A DNA stretch of 64,000 nucleotides from Phnomibacter ginsenosidimutans (GTDB taxonomy: Bacteria > Bacteroidota > Bacteroidia > Chitinophagales > Chitinophagaceae). The stretch spans positions 1,108,501 through 1,172,500 of the forward strand of contig NZ_CP046566.1 of NCBI RefSeq assembly GCF_009740285.1, in the 5' to 3' direction. Under the pieces are notes generated by a model that saw only the letters and a list, made by a program, of their open reading frames with translations, ran no database searches and had not been told where the DNA came from. A program made the translations under genes and the position numbers. Below are positions 46,421-55,441 of the stretch, piece by piece (the stretch's first letter is position 1; each line of letters opens with the position of its first letter).

Positions 46421-48727
46421 ATGAAAAGTTTAAAATGGATGGTGATGCTGATGCTGGTAAGCGTTGCTGCTGCAGCCCAGCAACAGCGTTATGTGCAATA
46501 TGTAAATCCGTTGATTGGTACGGCCAAAATGGGCCACACATTTCCCGGTGCTACAGTACCGTTTGGGATGGTGCAGCTGAGCCCCGATACAGATACCATT
46601 CAGTACATCGACAAAGGAAAGTACAACCCCGACGTATATAAATATTGCGCCGGATATCAGTACGCCGATAAAAGCATTGTGGGCTTTAGTCATACCCATT
46701 TTAGTGGTACCGGCCATTCAGATTTGGGCGATTTTTTAGTGATGCCTACTACAGGTGAATTGAAGCTGAATCCGGGTGTGGCAACTGTTGCCCGTAGTGG
46801 TTACCGCTCAGCATACCGGCATGAATCTGAAACAGCCCGCCCCGGTTATTACAGCGTACTGCTCGACGATTATCAGGTGAAGGCTGAGTTGACCGCAACT
46901 GAAAGAACAGGTTTTCATCGCTACACTTTTCCAGCCAGCAATGAAGCACATATTCTGCTCGATTTGGTGCATGGCATATATAACTATCCCGAAAAGAACG
47001 TATGGACATTTGTGCGGGTTGAAAATGATACGCTCATTACAGGTTACAGACAAACGCTGGGTTGGGCCAGAACGAGAACCGTGTATTTCGCCATGACGTT
47101 TTCAAAGCCATTCAAGAGCTATGGCAGTGTAAATGAAAAGCAGGAAATGTATGGAGGCTTTTGGCGCAAGTTCAATCAAAAGCAAAATTTTCCTGAATTG
47201 GCGGGCCGCCAGCTGAAGTTGTATTTCAATTTTGATACAAAGGCCAATGAAGCAGTGCAGGTAAAAATGGCTTTGTCTGCAGTGAGTACTGCCGGCGCTT
47301 TGCACAATATGCAGGCCGAAATTCCGCATTGGAATTTTGATGCTGTTGCACAAGCTGCTTCCGACAAATGGGAGCAAGAATTGCAACGCATTCAAATAGA
47401 AGCAGACCTTACCACAAAGCAGAATTTTTACACAGCCATGTATCATGCATTCATTGCACCCAATGTGTTTATGGATGTGGATGGCAGCTATCGGGGCCTC
47501 GATCAGCAGGTGCACAAGGCACAGGGCTTTACCAATTATACCACGTTTTCCTTGTGGGATACTTATCGGGCTTTGCATCCGCTGTACAACCTTGTGCAGC
47601 AGCAACGCAACAACGATATGGTACAATCGATGCTGGCACACTATGATCAAAGTGCTGTAAAGATGTTGCCCATTTGGAGCCACTATGCCAATGATAACTG
47701 GTGCATGAGTGGCTACCACAGTGTTGCTGTGTTGGCCGATGCTTTTGTAAAAGGCGTAAGCACTACAGGCATTGATAAAGCATTGGCTGCATGTGTGGCT
47801 ACTGCTAATAAATCAAGCTACGAGGGCATTGGTGAATACATAGCCCGGGGATATATTCCTGCAGAAAAATCTGGCACATCAGTGTCTAATACATTGGAAT
47901 ACGCCTATGATGATTGGGCCATTGCGCAGCTGGCTAAAAAAGCAGGCAACACTGCTGTGTATGAAACGTTCATGCAGAGGGAAGCGCAGTATAAAAATGT
48001 GTTCGATAAAGATGGATTTGTGAAACGCAAAAATGCTCTGGGTCAATTTTTACCCAATGCTGATTTGCTGAGCACACATGGGCAAGGTTTGATTGAAGGC
48101 AACTCGTGGAATTATAGCTTTTTTGTGCCGCATGATCCGGCTGCACTCATTCAGCTGATGGGTGGCAAAAAAGCCTTTGTGGCACGAATGGATTCTTTAT
48201 TTACCATGTACCTGCCGGACCATTATTTTGCTGAAACGGAAGACATCACCAGGGAAGGAATCATTGGTACGTATGTGCATGGCAATGAGCCAGCGCACCA
48301 TGTGCCTTACCTGTACAACTTCGCAGGTGCGCCATGGAAAACACAGGAACTCATTCGCCGCATTTTGCCGCTACAGTACAAACCTACACCCGACGGTTTG
48401 GGTGGTAATGATGATTGTGGTCAGATGAGTGCCTGGTATATTTTTAGTGCCCTTGGTTTTTATCCGGTGGCACCGGGAAGCGGTTCGTATGAAATTGGCA
48501 GCCCCATTATTCATCATGCTGTATTGCCGTTGGAAAATGGCCGCCAGTTACGCATTACCGTGCAACATCAGAGTGAGAAAAATATCTATGTGAAGCAGGT
48601 ATTGGTAAATGGAAAACCCATTGCCGGAACGAGCATTACACACGACGATTTGATGCAGGGTGGTGAAATTGTGTTTGTGATGACCGATAAGAAAACAGCG
48701 CAGCAGCTGGCAAAAAAATTAAACTAG
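46421..48727 (+). CDS. GH92 alpha-mannosidase
   Basis: The protein has 768 residues, full length for the family. A signal peptide ends VAAAAQQ. The start QYVNPLIGTAKMGHTFPGAT then VPFGMVQLSPDTDT is the classic GH92 opening. Further motifs are GFSHTHFSGTGHSDLGDFLV, FSLWDTYRALHPLYNLV, MLPIWSHYANDNWCMSGYHS, LIEGNSWNYSFFVPHDP (acid Glu), and GLGGNDDCGQMSAWYIFSAL then GFYPVAPGS (with the Asp pair that supplies the base). It follows the GH92-BSP gene by 11 bases and is the last gene before a terminator. With the first GH92 it would trim alpha-linked mannose from N-glycans or mannan; the exact linkage is not visible. Confidence 0.95.
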   Translation: MKSLKWMVMLMLVSVAAAAQQQRYVQYVNPLIGTAKMGHTFPGATVPFGMVQLSPDTDTIQYIDKGKYNPDVYKYCAGYQYADKSIVGFSHTHFSGTGHSDLGDFLVMPTTGELKLNPGVATVARSGYRSAYRHESETARPGYYSVLLDDYQVKAELTATERTGFHRYTFPASNEAHILLDLVHGIYNYPEKNVWTFVRVENDTLITGYRQTLGWARTRTVYFAMTFSKPFKSYGSVNEKQEMYGGFWRKFNQKQNFPELAGRQLKLYFNFDTKANEAVQVKMALSAVSTAGALHNMQAEIPHWNFDAVAQAASDKWEQELQRIQIEADLTTKQNFYTAMYHAFIAPNVFMDVDGSYRGLDQQVHKAQGFTNYTTFSLWDTYRALHPLYNLVQQQRNNDMVQSMLAHYDQSAVKMLPIWSHYANDNWCMSGYHSVAVLADAFVKGVSTTGIDKALAACVATANKSSYEGIGEYIARGYIPAEKSGTSVSNTLEYAYDDWAIAQLAKKAGNTAVYETFMQREAQYKNVFDKDGFVKRKNALGQFLPNADLLSTHGQGLIEGNSWNYSFFVPHDPAALIQLMGGKKAFVARMDSLFTMYLPDHYFAETEDITREGIIGTYVHGNEPAHHVPYLYNFAGAPWKTQELIRRILPLQYKPTPDGLGGNDDCGQMSAWYIFSALGFYPVAPGSGSYEIGSPIIHHAVLPLENGRQLRITVQHQSEKNIYVKQVLVNGKPIAGTSITHDDLMQGGEIVFVMTDKKTAQQLAKKLN

Positions 48728-48812
48728 TTCATTGACCTTATTTCAGTTGTTGTTGATTGCCTGATATGATGCGCAGTCTTTGCCTGGCAAGGGTTAGCGT
48801 ACATATTGGTTG

Positions 48813-48842
48813 GGTCCACTGGTGCAGCCGGTGGACCTTTTG
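48813..48842 (+). terminator. Rho-independent terminator after the GH92 pair
   Basis: GGTCCACTGG (48813-48822) and CCGGTGGACC (48828-48837) form a 10-bp stem with one G-U pair and a 5-nt loop, followed by TTTT. It ends the GH92 transcription unit. Confidence 0.75.
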
Positions 48843-48975
48843 TACAGAAATAATAATTTGGTTATACAATTAGCAAGCAGCAATCATTTAGATGCAATAC
48901 CGGCGGTAATGTCTATTACTGCTGGTTTATTTTTCTGTATCCTTCAGTGGTAGAATTGTACCTTAAATAAAATTC

Positions 48976-51432
48976 ATGCGTATGCAAACTGTTCGTTTTT
49001 TGTTGTGTTGTTTGCTCAGCTTGCCTGCGTTGGCACAGCAGCAGGCGCCGGCATATCCGCTCATTACACACGACCCGTATTTCAGCATCTGGTCTTTTAC
49101 TGATACATTGAATGCATCGCCTACCAAACACTGGACAGGCACTACGCATGCACTGAATGCGATAGTGCAGGTAGATGATGCTTTTTACCGCATTATGGGT
49201 GCCGCAGAAGATGTGTATGAAACGGTATTGCCTACCGGCGATGAAAGCGATTTTTCTTTTCGCTATGTGCTGCAAGAACCTGGAGCTGCGTGGACGGAAA
49301 CAACTTTTCAAGACGATAAATGGTTGGCAGGCGTTACGCCTGTTACACATCGCAAAGAAGGAAACGGTACGGAATGGAGCACCCGTCATATTTGGTTGCG
49401 CCGGAGTTTTGAGCTCTCGCAGCTACCTGTGCATCCGATGTATTTGCTCACCGGCTTTGATGATAATGCAGAAATTTATTTGAATGGCACCCGCATTCAC
49501 AGTGCCAAAGGCGTTGCCAGAAAATTTCAATACCTCGCATTGGATGCACAGCTTCGTGCGTTATTAAAACAAGGGAAAAATGTATTGGCTGTACATGTAG
49601 AAAATACCGGCGGTGATGCTTTTGTAGATGTTGGTATTGCGGCCAAAATGCCACGCCTGCATGAGCAAAAAATAAAAAATGCCCTGCAGCAATCGGTGAA
49701 GATGACGGCTACACAAACCAGCTATCAATATGCTTGTGGTCCTGTACAGATTTCATTGCGTTTTGTTTCGCCATTGCTCCTGCAAGATCTGGAACTGATG
49801 TCGCGGCCGGTGTCGTACATCACGTATGAAGCGGTAGCTACAGATGGCAATACACATCAGGTAAAAGTGCTGATGACTGCCGAAGGGGCCATTGCCAGCA
49901 ATCATGCTTTGCAAACGCTTACAGCACAACAATATCAGCATGCTGGGCTTAGCATACTCAAGGCAGGCACGCTGGAGCAACCCATTTTGCAAAAGAAAGG
50001 CGATGACCTGCGGATTGACTGGGGTTATGTATATGTAGCTGCCAACATTGCTCCGGGTTTGCAGCAAAGCGTTGGTACAACTGCAACGGCCATTACAGAT
50101 TTTATCACGAATCAATCATCAGGCAAAGCAACGGGCCAAGGGAAAGCGTTGAGCCTGAATACACAGTTTGATTTAGGCCGGGTGGGCAGCAAAACTGCAA
50201 CGCAGCAATTGCTGATAGGTTATGATGATATTTTTTCTGTTCAGTACTTTGGCAGCAATCTGCGTCCGTGGTGGAACAGGAGTGGAAAGGAAACGATAGA
50301 GCAACAATTGCAAAAAGCTGCAGCTGGTAGTGCAACAGTGCTCCAGGCGTGTGCTGATTTTGACGCTGCATTACAACAGCAATTGACAAAGACAGGTGGA
50401 GATGCCTATGCACATTTGGGCATATTGGCCTACAGGCAAAGCATTGCTGCACACAAGCTGGTGCAAAGTCCGCAAGGTGAGTTGCTGTTTTTATCAAAAG
50501 AAAATTTTAGCAATGGTTCTATTAATACAGTAGATGTTACCTATCCGTCGGCGCCTTTGTATTTGTTGTACAATCCATTGCTGATGCAGGGCATGCTCAA
50601 TGGAATTTTTTATTACAGTGAAAGTGGCCAATGGAAGAAACCTTTTGCCGCACACGACCTCGGGACATATCCCATTGCCAATGGTCAAACTTATGGCGAA
50701 GACATGCCAGTGGAAGAATCTGGCAACATGATTATTCTTACCGCAGCCATTTGCAAAACGCAGAAAAATTATGCCTATGCCAAACAACATTGGGCAACGC
50801 TGACGCAGTGGGTAAATTTTTTGGTGACAGATGGATTTGATCCTGCCAATCAATTGTGTACTGATGATTTTGCCGGGCATTTGGCTCGCAATACCAACCT
50901 GTCGCTAAAAGCCATTGTAGGCATTGGTTGCTATAGTCAAATGGCAGAAGCATTGGGTGAAAAAGCCATTGCGCAACGATACCGTGACACAGCCGCCGCC
51001 ATGGTGCAGCGTTGGATGCAAATGGCCGATGATGGTGACCATTACAAACTGACGTTTGATAAAAGCGGTACCTGGAGCCAGAAGTATAATTTGGTGTGGG
51101 ATAAAGTACTAGGGCTGAATTTGTTTCCTGCAGCGGTGTACAACAAGGAAATCAACTATTACCTCAGCAAGCAACAAGCATTTGGTTTGCCACTTGATAG
51201 CCGGCGTACGTACACCAAAAGTGATTGGATATTGTGGACTGCAGCACTCACTGAAAACAGAGCACAGTTTGATGCCTTGTTATTGCCTGTGTATCGATTT
51301 GCTACCAGCACAGCCAGCAGAGTGCCGCTCAGCGATTGGCACGAAACAACCAATGGCCGGCAGGTTGGCTTTCAGGCAAGAAGTGTGGTAGGCGGCTACT
51401 ATATGCCATTGCTGAAAGCTGTATTGCGTTAG
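48976..51432 (+). CDS. Glutaminase A-like secreted protein (DUF4964/DUF5127/DUF4965/DUF1793)
   Basis: The protein has 818 residues. A signal peptide ends PALAQQ. The order of segments fits the glutaminase/GtaA-like group: N-terminal YPLITHDPYFSIWSFTDTLN, then a discoidin-like insertion HIWLRRSFELSQLP and MYLLTGFDDNAEIYLNGTRI, then the DUF5127 part QISLRFVSPLLLQDLELMSR, then the DUF4965/DUF1793 part with LFLSKENFSNGSINTVDVTY, YPSAPLYLLYNPLLMQGML, AAHDLGTYPIANGQTYGEDM and WVNFLVTDGFDPANQLCTDD. The (alpha/alpha)6-type C-terminal region resembles glycosidases. Proteins annotated this way often occur in glycan loci. Whether it acts on glutamine or a glycan is open. Confidence 0.85.
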   Translation: MRMQTVRFLLCCLLSLPALAQQQAPAYPLITHDPYFSIWSFTDTLNASPTKHWTGTTHALNAIVQVDDAFYRIMGAAEDVYETVLPTGDESDFSFRYVLQEPGAAWTETTFQDDKWLAGVTPVTHRKEGNGTEWSTRHIWLRRSFELSQLPVHPMYLLTGFDDNAEIYLNGTRIHSAKGVARKFQYLALDAQLRALLKQGKNVLAVHVENTGGDAFVDVGIAAKMPRLHEQKIKNALQQSVKMTATQTSYQYACGPVQISLRFVSPLLLQDLELMSRPVSYITYEAVATDGNTHQVKVLMTAEGAIASNHALQTLTAQQYQHAGLSILKAGTLEQPILQKKGDDLRIDWGYVYVAANIAPGLQQSVGTTATAITDFITNQSSGKATGQGKALSLNTQFDLGRVGSKTATQQLLIGYDDIFSVQYFGSNLRPWWNRSGKETIEQQLQKAAAGSATVLQACADFDAALQQQLTKTGGDAYAHLGILAYRQSIAAHKLVQSPQGELLFLSKENFSNGSINTVDVTYPSAPLYLLYNPLLMQGMLNGIFYYSESGQWKKPFAAHDLGTYPIANGQTYGEDMPVEESGNMIILTAAICKTQKNYAYAKQHWATLTQWVNFLVTDGFDPANQLCTDDFAGHLARNTNLSLKAIVGIGCYSQMAEALGEKAIAQRYRDTAAAMVQRWMQMADDGDHYKLTFDKSGTWSQKYNLVWDKVLGLNLFPAAVYNKEINYYLSKQQAFGLPLDSRRTYTKSDWILWTAALTENRAQFDALLLPVYRFATSTASRVPLSDWHETTNGRQVGFQARSVVGGYYMPLLKAVLR

Positions 51433-51443
51433 CAAATGTATTC

Positions 51444-51484
51444 AACAGCAAGAGGCGTTCTGCTGCAGAACGCCTCTTGCTGTT
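51444..51484. terminator. Convergent terminator (17-bp perfect stem)
   Basis: AACAGCAAGAGGCGTTC (51444-51460) and GAACGCCTCTTGCTGTT (51468-51484) pair perfectly around a 7-nt loop. It lies between the convergent DUF4965 and uxuA genes and could stop both transcripts, although T-runs are short. Confidence 0.75.
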
Positions 51485-51510
51485 TGTAATTATTGAATCA
51501 GCGGAACTGA

Positions 51511-52689
51511 CTAATAATTGCTACGCAAAATACCCAACTCCAAACCACGCAGCTCTGCCAGTCCACGCAATCTGCCGATAGCTGTATAGCCGGGGTAAGT
51601 GTCTTTGTTCAAATCGTCCAGCATTTGATGCCCATGATCCGGACGCATGGGCAGGTGTACTTGCCGGCGTTGCATCACCTCCGACAAAGCTTTTACAACT
51701 GCATACATGTCTACATCACCATCAAGATGATCGGCTTCAAAAAAGTTGCCTTCATGGTCACGTTTGGTGGCCCGTAAATGCACAAAATGAATGCGGTCGC
51801 CAAAGCGGTGTATCATGTCGGCGAGGGCATTGTCTTGCCGAACGCCCAAAGAGCCTGTACAAAAACAAAGGCCATTGGCTTTTACAGGAACTGCCTGCAG
51901 CAATTCTTCCAAATCATTGGCGGTGCTTACAATGCGGGGCAAGCCCAGCAACGGATAGGGTGGATCGTCGGGGTGAATTGCGAGGGTAACACCGCAGGCT
52001 TCAGCAACAGGCGCTACCTCTTGTAAAAAATAAAACAGATGTTGTTTTAGTTTGGCGGCATCAATGTGTGCATAGTTATCCAGCGCCGATAAAATTTGCT
52101 CCGGTGTAAAGGGGATTTTACTGCCCGGCAAACCCAACAAACAATTGTGGTACAGTTTGTCTTTTTCTTCCTGCGAAGCATTTTCAAAAAATGCTTTGGC
52201 GCCGGCAATTTCATCGGTGCTGTAATCTTGTTCGGCATGCGGCCGCTTCAGCATAAACAAGTCGAATGCCATGAAGGCTTGCTTGTTGAAATAAAGTGCC
52301 CTGCTTTTGTCGGGTAGTTCGTACGATACATCAGTTCGCATCCAATCGAGGATGGGCATGAAGTTGTAGGTGATCACTTTTAACCCACATGCAGCAATAT
52401 TGCGAATGCTGGTTTTATAATTCTCGATGTGCTGCAGGTAATCGCCTGTTTGGCGTTTGATGTCTTCACTTACCGGTAAGCTTTCTATCACCGTCCAGCT
52501 CAGGCCCGCCGAGGCAACGAGTGCTTTCCGTTTTTCAATTTCTGCTACCGTCCACACTTCGCCTACCGGTATGTGGTGCAGTGCGGTTACAACACCAGTA
52601 CAGCCTGCCTGCCGAAAGTGCCAAAGGTCCACAATGTCGTTGTCGGGACCATACCAGCGCATGGTTTGTTCAAATTTGTATACACTCAT
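51511..52689 (-). CDS. uxuA: Mannonate dehydratase UxuA
   Basis: 392 residues from ATG 52689 ([20 protein letters not shown]); the frame is open 49 codons further but overlaps the kinase gene. Family motifs include [115 protein letters not shown] and [16 protein letters not shown] (metal-binding His/Asp set). It converts D-mannonate to 2-keto-3-deoxygluconate (EC 4.2.1.8) in the cytosolic hexuronate pathway. It follows xylB by 10 bases in one operon. The pathway fits glucuronate released by GH115. Confidence 0.95.
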   Translation of the reverse strand: MSVYKFEQTMRWYGPDNDIVDLWHFRQAGCTGVVTALHHIPVGEVWTVAEIEKRKALVASAGLSWTVIESLPVSEDIKRQTGDYLQHIENYKTSIRNIAACGLKVITYNFMPILDWMRTDVSYELPDKSRALYFNKQAFMAFDLFMLKRPHAEQDYSTDEIAGAKAFFENASQEEKDKLYHNCLLGLPGSKIPFTPEQILSALDNYAHIDAAKLKQHLFYFLQEVAPVAEACGVTLAIHPDDPPYPLLGLPRIVSTANDLEELLQAVPVKANGLCFCTGSLGVRQDNALADMIHRFGDRIHFVHLRATKRDHEGNFFEADHLDGDVDMYAVVKALSEVMQRRQVHLPMRPDHGHQMLDDLNKDTYPGYTAIGRLRGLAELRGLELGILRSNY

Positions 52690-52699
52690 GGTTTGTTGT

Positions 52700-54184
52700 T
52701 TATTGAGTAATGCTTTGTTCGAGAGAGCTTCGCCATTGCAGATACGCATCTTCATACAATGCCTGATGCGCAGGCGTTGGTTCAATGCGGTTGAGCAATT
52801 GCAAGCCTGCACCGAGTTCGTGTTCGGCAAATGCACCAGCGCCTATGCCAGCACCAAGCGCAGCACCAGTAGCGCCATCGGTATTGTACAAGCTCACGGG
52901 TACGCCGGTGCTATTCACAAATGCATAGGTAAACACGGCACTTTGAAACATATTGGCCAGCCCTGCTTTGATGTGTTGCGGATGCATGCCCATGCTTCGC
53001 ATGATATCGAGCCCATAGCGAAACGCAAAAGCAATGCCTTCCTGCGTAGCCCTTAGTACATGAGCTGTGTGATGTTTGTTGGCATCTACCTGTAATATTT
53101 GTGCACCGGGTTGGCGGTTGCCCAACATGCGTTCGGCACCGTTGCCAAAAGGCAATACCCGAACTCCTTCACTACCTGCTGGTATTTGTGCTGCCAGTTG
53201 ATTCACTTCATCGTAACTGAGTTGTGGAGCCAGCCATTGGCGCATGAGCTTGTTCATAATGCCACAACCGTTGATGCAGAGCAATAGCCCGATACGTGCC
53301 GCTGCTGTGGAGTGATTGACGTGGGCAAAACAATTGAGCCGCGACTGAGGATCGGGGGTAAGCGAATGCGCCACGCCATAAATAACGCCGCTGGTGCCGG
53401 CTGTGGTAGCTACATCGCCGGGTTGCATCACATTCAGCGAAAGGGCATTGTTGGGCTGGTCACCCGCTTTGTAGGTAACGGGTATGCCTGCAGTTAAACC
53501 AAGTGTTGCAGCAACTGACGCTAGTAAACGACCATGTGTAGCAAACACCGGTTGAAGTGATGGAATCAATGACCTGTCGAATCCGAAGTGATGCATAACG
53601 GCATCGCTGATTTGCTGTTTTTCAAAGTCCCAGAAAATGCCTTCACTCAGGGCGCTGACAGTGGTGCTGGCTTCGCCGGTCATTTGCAGGGCGGCAAAAT
53701 CGCCGGGCAACATGATCCGCTTTGCTTTTGCATAAATATGTGGTTCGTGTTCTTTTACCCAAGCCAGTTTGGCTGCGGTAAAATTGCCGGGTGAATTGTA
53801 GAGTGTTTGCAAACAAGCGGCATGTCCAATAGCATCAAATGCGGTGTCACCATAAGGCACGGCCCGGCTATCGCACCAGATAATGCTGTTGCGTAGCGGT
53901 TGTGCAGCCGCATCTACCATTACCAGCCCATGCATTTGGTAGGCAATACCAATGGCGGCGATGTCTTTGGGATTGTATAAGCCACTGGCGTTGGCCTTGA
54001 GAATGCATTGTTGTATATCACTCCACCATTGCAGCGGGTCTTGTTCGGCCCAGCCTTTTTGCAAGGCCACAATAGGTGCTTCCTGTTCGGGATAGCTGGC
54101 ACTGGCAATGGTTTGTTGCGTTTGTGCATCTACTACGGCCACTTTTATGGAAGATGTTCCCAGGTCTATTCCGAGTAATAACAT
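52700..54184 (-). CDS. xylB: FGGY-family sugar kinase, probably xylulokinase
   Basis: 494 residues from ATG 54184 ([20 protein letters not shown], the FGGY phosphate-binding loop). Further motifs are [91 protein letters not shown], and [20 protein letters not shown], and near the end [20 protein letters not shown]. The M-H-G-L segment with W-C-D and the overall order match xylulokinases (EC 2.7.1.17) better than glycerol or gluconate kinases, but a related substrate cannot be excluded. It heads the operon with uxuA and is divergent from the SDR gene across a palindromic operator. Confidence 0.88.
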   Translation of the reverse strand: MLLLGIDLGTSSIKVAVVDAQTQQTIASASYPEQEAPIVALQKGWAEQDPLQWWSDIQQCILKANASGLYNPKDIAAIGIAYQMHGLVMVDAAAQPLRNSIIWCDSRAVPYGDTAFDAIGHAACLQTLYNSPGNFTAAKLAWVKEHEPHIYAKAKRIMLPGDFAALQMTGEASTTVSALSEGIFWDFEKQQISDAVMHHFGFDRSLIPSLQPVFATHGRLLASVAATLGLTAGIPVTYKAGDQPNNALSLNVMQPGDVATTAGTSGVIYGVAHSLTPDPQSRLNCFAHVNHSTAAARIGLLLCINGCGIMNKLMRQWLAPQLSYDEVNQLAAQIPAGSEGVRVLPFGNGAERMLGNRQPGAQILQVDANKHHTAHVLRATQEGIAFAFRYGLDIMRSMGMHPQHIKAGLANMFQSAVFTYAFVNSTGVPVSLYNTDGATGAALGAGIGAGAFAEHELGAGLQLLNRIEPTPAHQALYEDAYLQWRSSLEQSITQ

Positions 54185-54274
54185 ATGGCAGAATGAAAAA
54201 AATAAATGGAGGTGAAGGTAAAAGGAAACCCAGCTTGTACCATGCCGTGGCCGCAGATATTGCCGGGTGATTGG

Positions 54275-54310
54275 GCAAAAGTTTACGCAAATGTTTGCGT
54301 AAGCTTTTGC
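54275..54310. promoter_or_regulatory. Palindromic operator, LacI-like
   Basis: The core TTACGCAAATGTTTGCGTAA (54283-54302) has perfect 9-bp arms around TG. It is flanked by GCAAAAG (54275-54281) and CTTTTGC (54304-54310), extending the dyad to 36 bp with a single mismatched position on each side. It sits between the divergent xylB-uxuA and SDR genes, as expected for a shared operator of a LacI-type sugar regulator. No regulator gene lies next to it in this window. Confidence 0.7.
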
Positions 54311-54337
54311 TTGCAGGCCCATGCAGAAACCGTAATT

Positions 54338-55102
54338 ATGCAGGAACACGAAACAATAATCATGGCACAACAGGTAGCATTGGTAACGGGCGGCGGGGCT
54401 GGTTTAGGACTGGCCATTGCATCGGCATTGGTAGCTGCAGGCACTACGACTATTATTTGCGGCCGCAATGAAGAAAAGCTGGCCGCAGCGCAGCAAAGCC
54501 TTGGCCCGCTGTGCCATACACGGGTGCTGGATGTAACACAACTTGCCGCCATACCTGCTTTTGTAGCCGAAATTATTGAGACGTTTGGCCAATTGGATGT
54601 ATTGGTAAACAATGCAGGTATCAATTATAAAAAACCGTTTACCGAGGTCACAGACGAAGAGTTTCAGATGGTGATGAGCACCAACCTGAATGCCGTGTTT
54701 GCCATGAGCCGTGAGGCCGCCAAAGCCATGTTGCAGCAGGGTAGTGGTTGTATCATCAACATTAGTTCGATGGCGGCGCAGTATGGCATTCCGAAAGTGA
54801 TTGCCTACAGTGCCAGCAAAACTGCCATTGAAGGCATGACCCGAGCCATGGCGGTAGAACTGTCGCCGCTGGGTATTCGGGTAAATTGCATAGCGCCGGG
54901 TTTCATTTATTCTGATATGACTGCCGCTGCACTCAACAGCGATCCGGAACGCAAAGCCAAAGTATTTGGCCGTACCCCGATGGGAAAAATGGGGCAGCCG
55001 CAAGACATTGGCAGTGCTGTGGCTTTTTTGGCCAGCCCTGCTGCCAGCTACATTACAGGCGTAGTGCTGCCGGTAGACGGCGGTAATTCCATCGGATTTT
55101 AA
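54338..55102 (+). CDS. Short-chain dehydrogenase/reductase
   Basis: 254 residues from ATG 54338, or 246 from ATG 54362 (MAQQVALVTGGGAGLGLAIA); the second start fits the family better. The classical SDR set is complete: TGGGAGLG cofactor loop, CGRNEEKL, LDVLVNNAGINYKKPF, catalytic Ser in IINISSMAAQYG, YSASK with catalytic Tyr and Lys, RVNCIAPGFIYSDMT, and the end GVVLPVDGGNSIGF. It is close to gluconate 5-dehydrogenase/3-oxoacyl reductase-like SDRs. Opposite uxuA, it may be the reductase joining fructuronate and mannonate; that is inference from position. Transcription is divergent from xylB. Confidence 0.9.
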   Translation: MQEHETIIMAQQVALVTGGGAGLGLAIASALVAAGTTTIICGRNEEKLAAAQQSLGPLCHTRVLDVTQLAAIPAFVAEIIETFGQLDVLVNNAGINYKKPFTEVTDEEFQMVMSTNLNAVFAMSREAAKAMLQQGSGCIINISSMAAQYGIPKVIAYSASKTAIEGMTRAMAVELSPLGIRVNCIAPGFIYSDMTAAALNSDPERKAKVFGRTPMGKMGQPQDIGSAVAFLASPAASYITGVVLPVDGGNSIGF

Positions 55103-55441
55103 ATTGGTTAGTGTTGTGAATTATTGAGAGCATAACGCTTTTGGAGTTGTGTTCAATTGACTGTTTGTTTAGTCTGTTGGTTTTATTGTCGCGTTTTGGT
55201 TAGACAAGCTGCAGTAAGGCTGAATACCCATTCAATTGCTGTTGCATCATTCATGCTGCCTTGGGGGATAATCATTCAATTTTTGGGGTACGTTTCATTC
55301 AAAATGCTTCCGGTAAGCATTGGCACTTTTTTCCACGGCTATCTTCAAAAATCTATTGTTGAATAGTGCCGCTGCTGACAGCAAAAAACACTGCCAGCAG
55401 CGCTGCTTCAGTCTTCAATTTTTAAAAAACGAATGTGCTGT
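55103..55441. other. Intergenic region
   Basis: About 340 bases with no supported gene or strong hairpin. A short plus-strand frame at 55157-55366 is rejected below. The region would hold the promoter of the secreted protein gene. Confidence 0.4.

Noticed and set aside
55157-55366. Plus-strand frame of 69 codons after the SDR gene
   Set aside because: Composition and start context are not gene-like; no domain.
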